Source: Prorocentrum cordatum
Taxonomy: Eukaryota > Sar > Dinophyceae > Prorocentrales > Prorocentraceae
Direction: 5' to 3'
Assembly: GCA_963575745.1 (NCBI GenBank)
Contig: CAUYUJ010019627.1
Location: 192,664-256,663, forward strand
DNA: 64,000 nucleotides
Shown: piece by piece, positions 63,897 through 64,000 of the stretch
Position numbering within the stretch: the first letter of the stretch is position 1
Layout: the number at the start of each line of letters is the position of its first letter
Notes under the pieces: generated by a model
What the model saw: only the letters and a program-made list of their open reading frames with translations
Database searches by the model: none
Told to the model about the DNA's origin: nothing
Program-made: the position numbers and the translations under genes

Positions 63897-64000
63897 TACA
63901 CGTAATAATGTTCTCATAAGGTTCTAAGAATTGATTGTGGTCTGTACGAGATGTTCTTTGAGCATGTTTTGTTTAGACTTGTGCTGTTTTAGCACATCGA

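Overview
The window looks like nuclear DNA of a dinoflagellate, from the Prorocentrum/Symbiodiniaceae kind of genome; I cannot name the species. Three things support this. It is GC-rich, gene-poor and repeat-dominated, with no operons. It carries tyrosine-recombinase retroelements and a zinc-motif transposase-like gene of a kind I know mainly from dinoflagellate genomes. Host exons are short, sit behind pyrimidine tracts and end in AG, and are scattered over kilobases. These are readings from sequence; no search was run.

Layout. 0-4.6 kb: low-complexity repeats and a lone cytosine-C5 methyltransferase reading frame (607-1812). 4.6-12.1 kb: a composite satellite block. 13.3-16.5 kb: two unrecognised intronless genes. 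16.5-20.2 kb: minisatellites. 20.5-22.5 kb: small exons of a host gene. 24.7-32.5 kb: a second, near-identical copy of the 4.6-12.1 kb satellite block, with the flanking roughly 100-bp satellite in the opposite orientation. 33.5-42.4 kb: a host gene for a Lys/Arg/Ser-rich protein. One of its introns is filled by a complete retroelement (34255-41212). 44.1-47.1 kb: a multi-exon DDE-transposase-like gene. 47.2-49.3 kb: strand-asymmetric purine then pyrimidine tracts. 49.5-52.2 kb: a second, 5'-truncated tyrosine-recombinase element. 52.3-64.0 kb: short inverted-repeat elements with 9-bp target duplications, simple-sequence tracts and a 1.6-kb hexamer array.

How the genes fit together. The full retroelement carries, in order, a small Cys/Pro-rich ORF, a gag-like ORF, reverse transcriptase/RNase H, a tyrosine recombinase and a methyltransferase-like domain. 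The gag-like and RT frames overlap by ATGA. RT to recombinase is a +1 change of frame and recombinase to methyltransferase is -1. The truncated element at 49.5-51.8 kb keeps recombinase plus methyltransferase in the same -1 order, which suggests a conserved integration/modification cassette. The full element occupies an entire GT-AG intron and has 53-bp direct repeats at both intron ends. The most interesting material is this element, its relation to splicing, and the duplicated higher-order satellite block.
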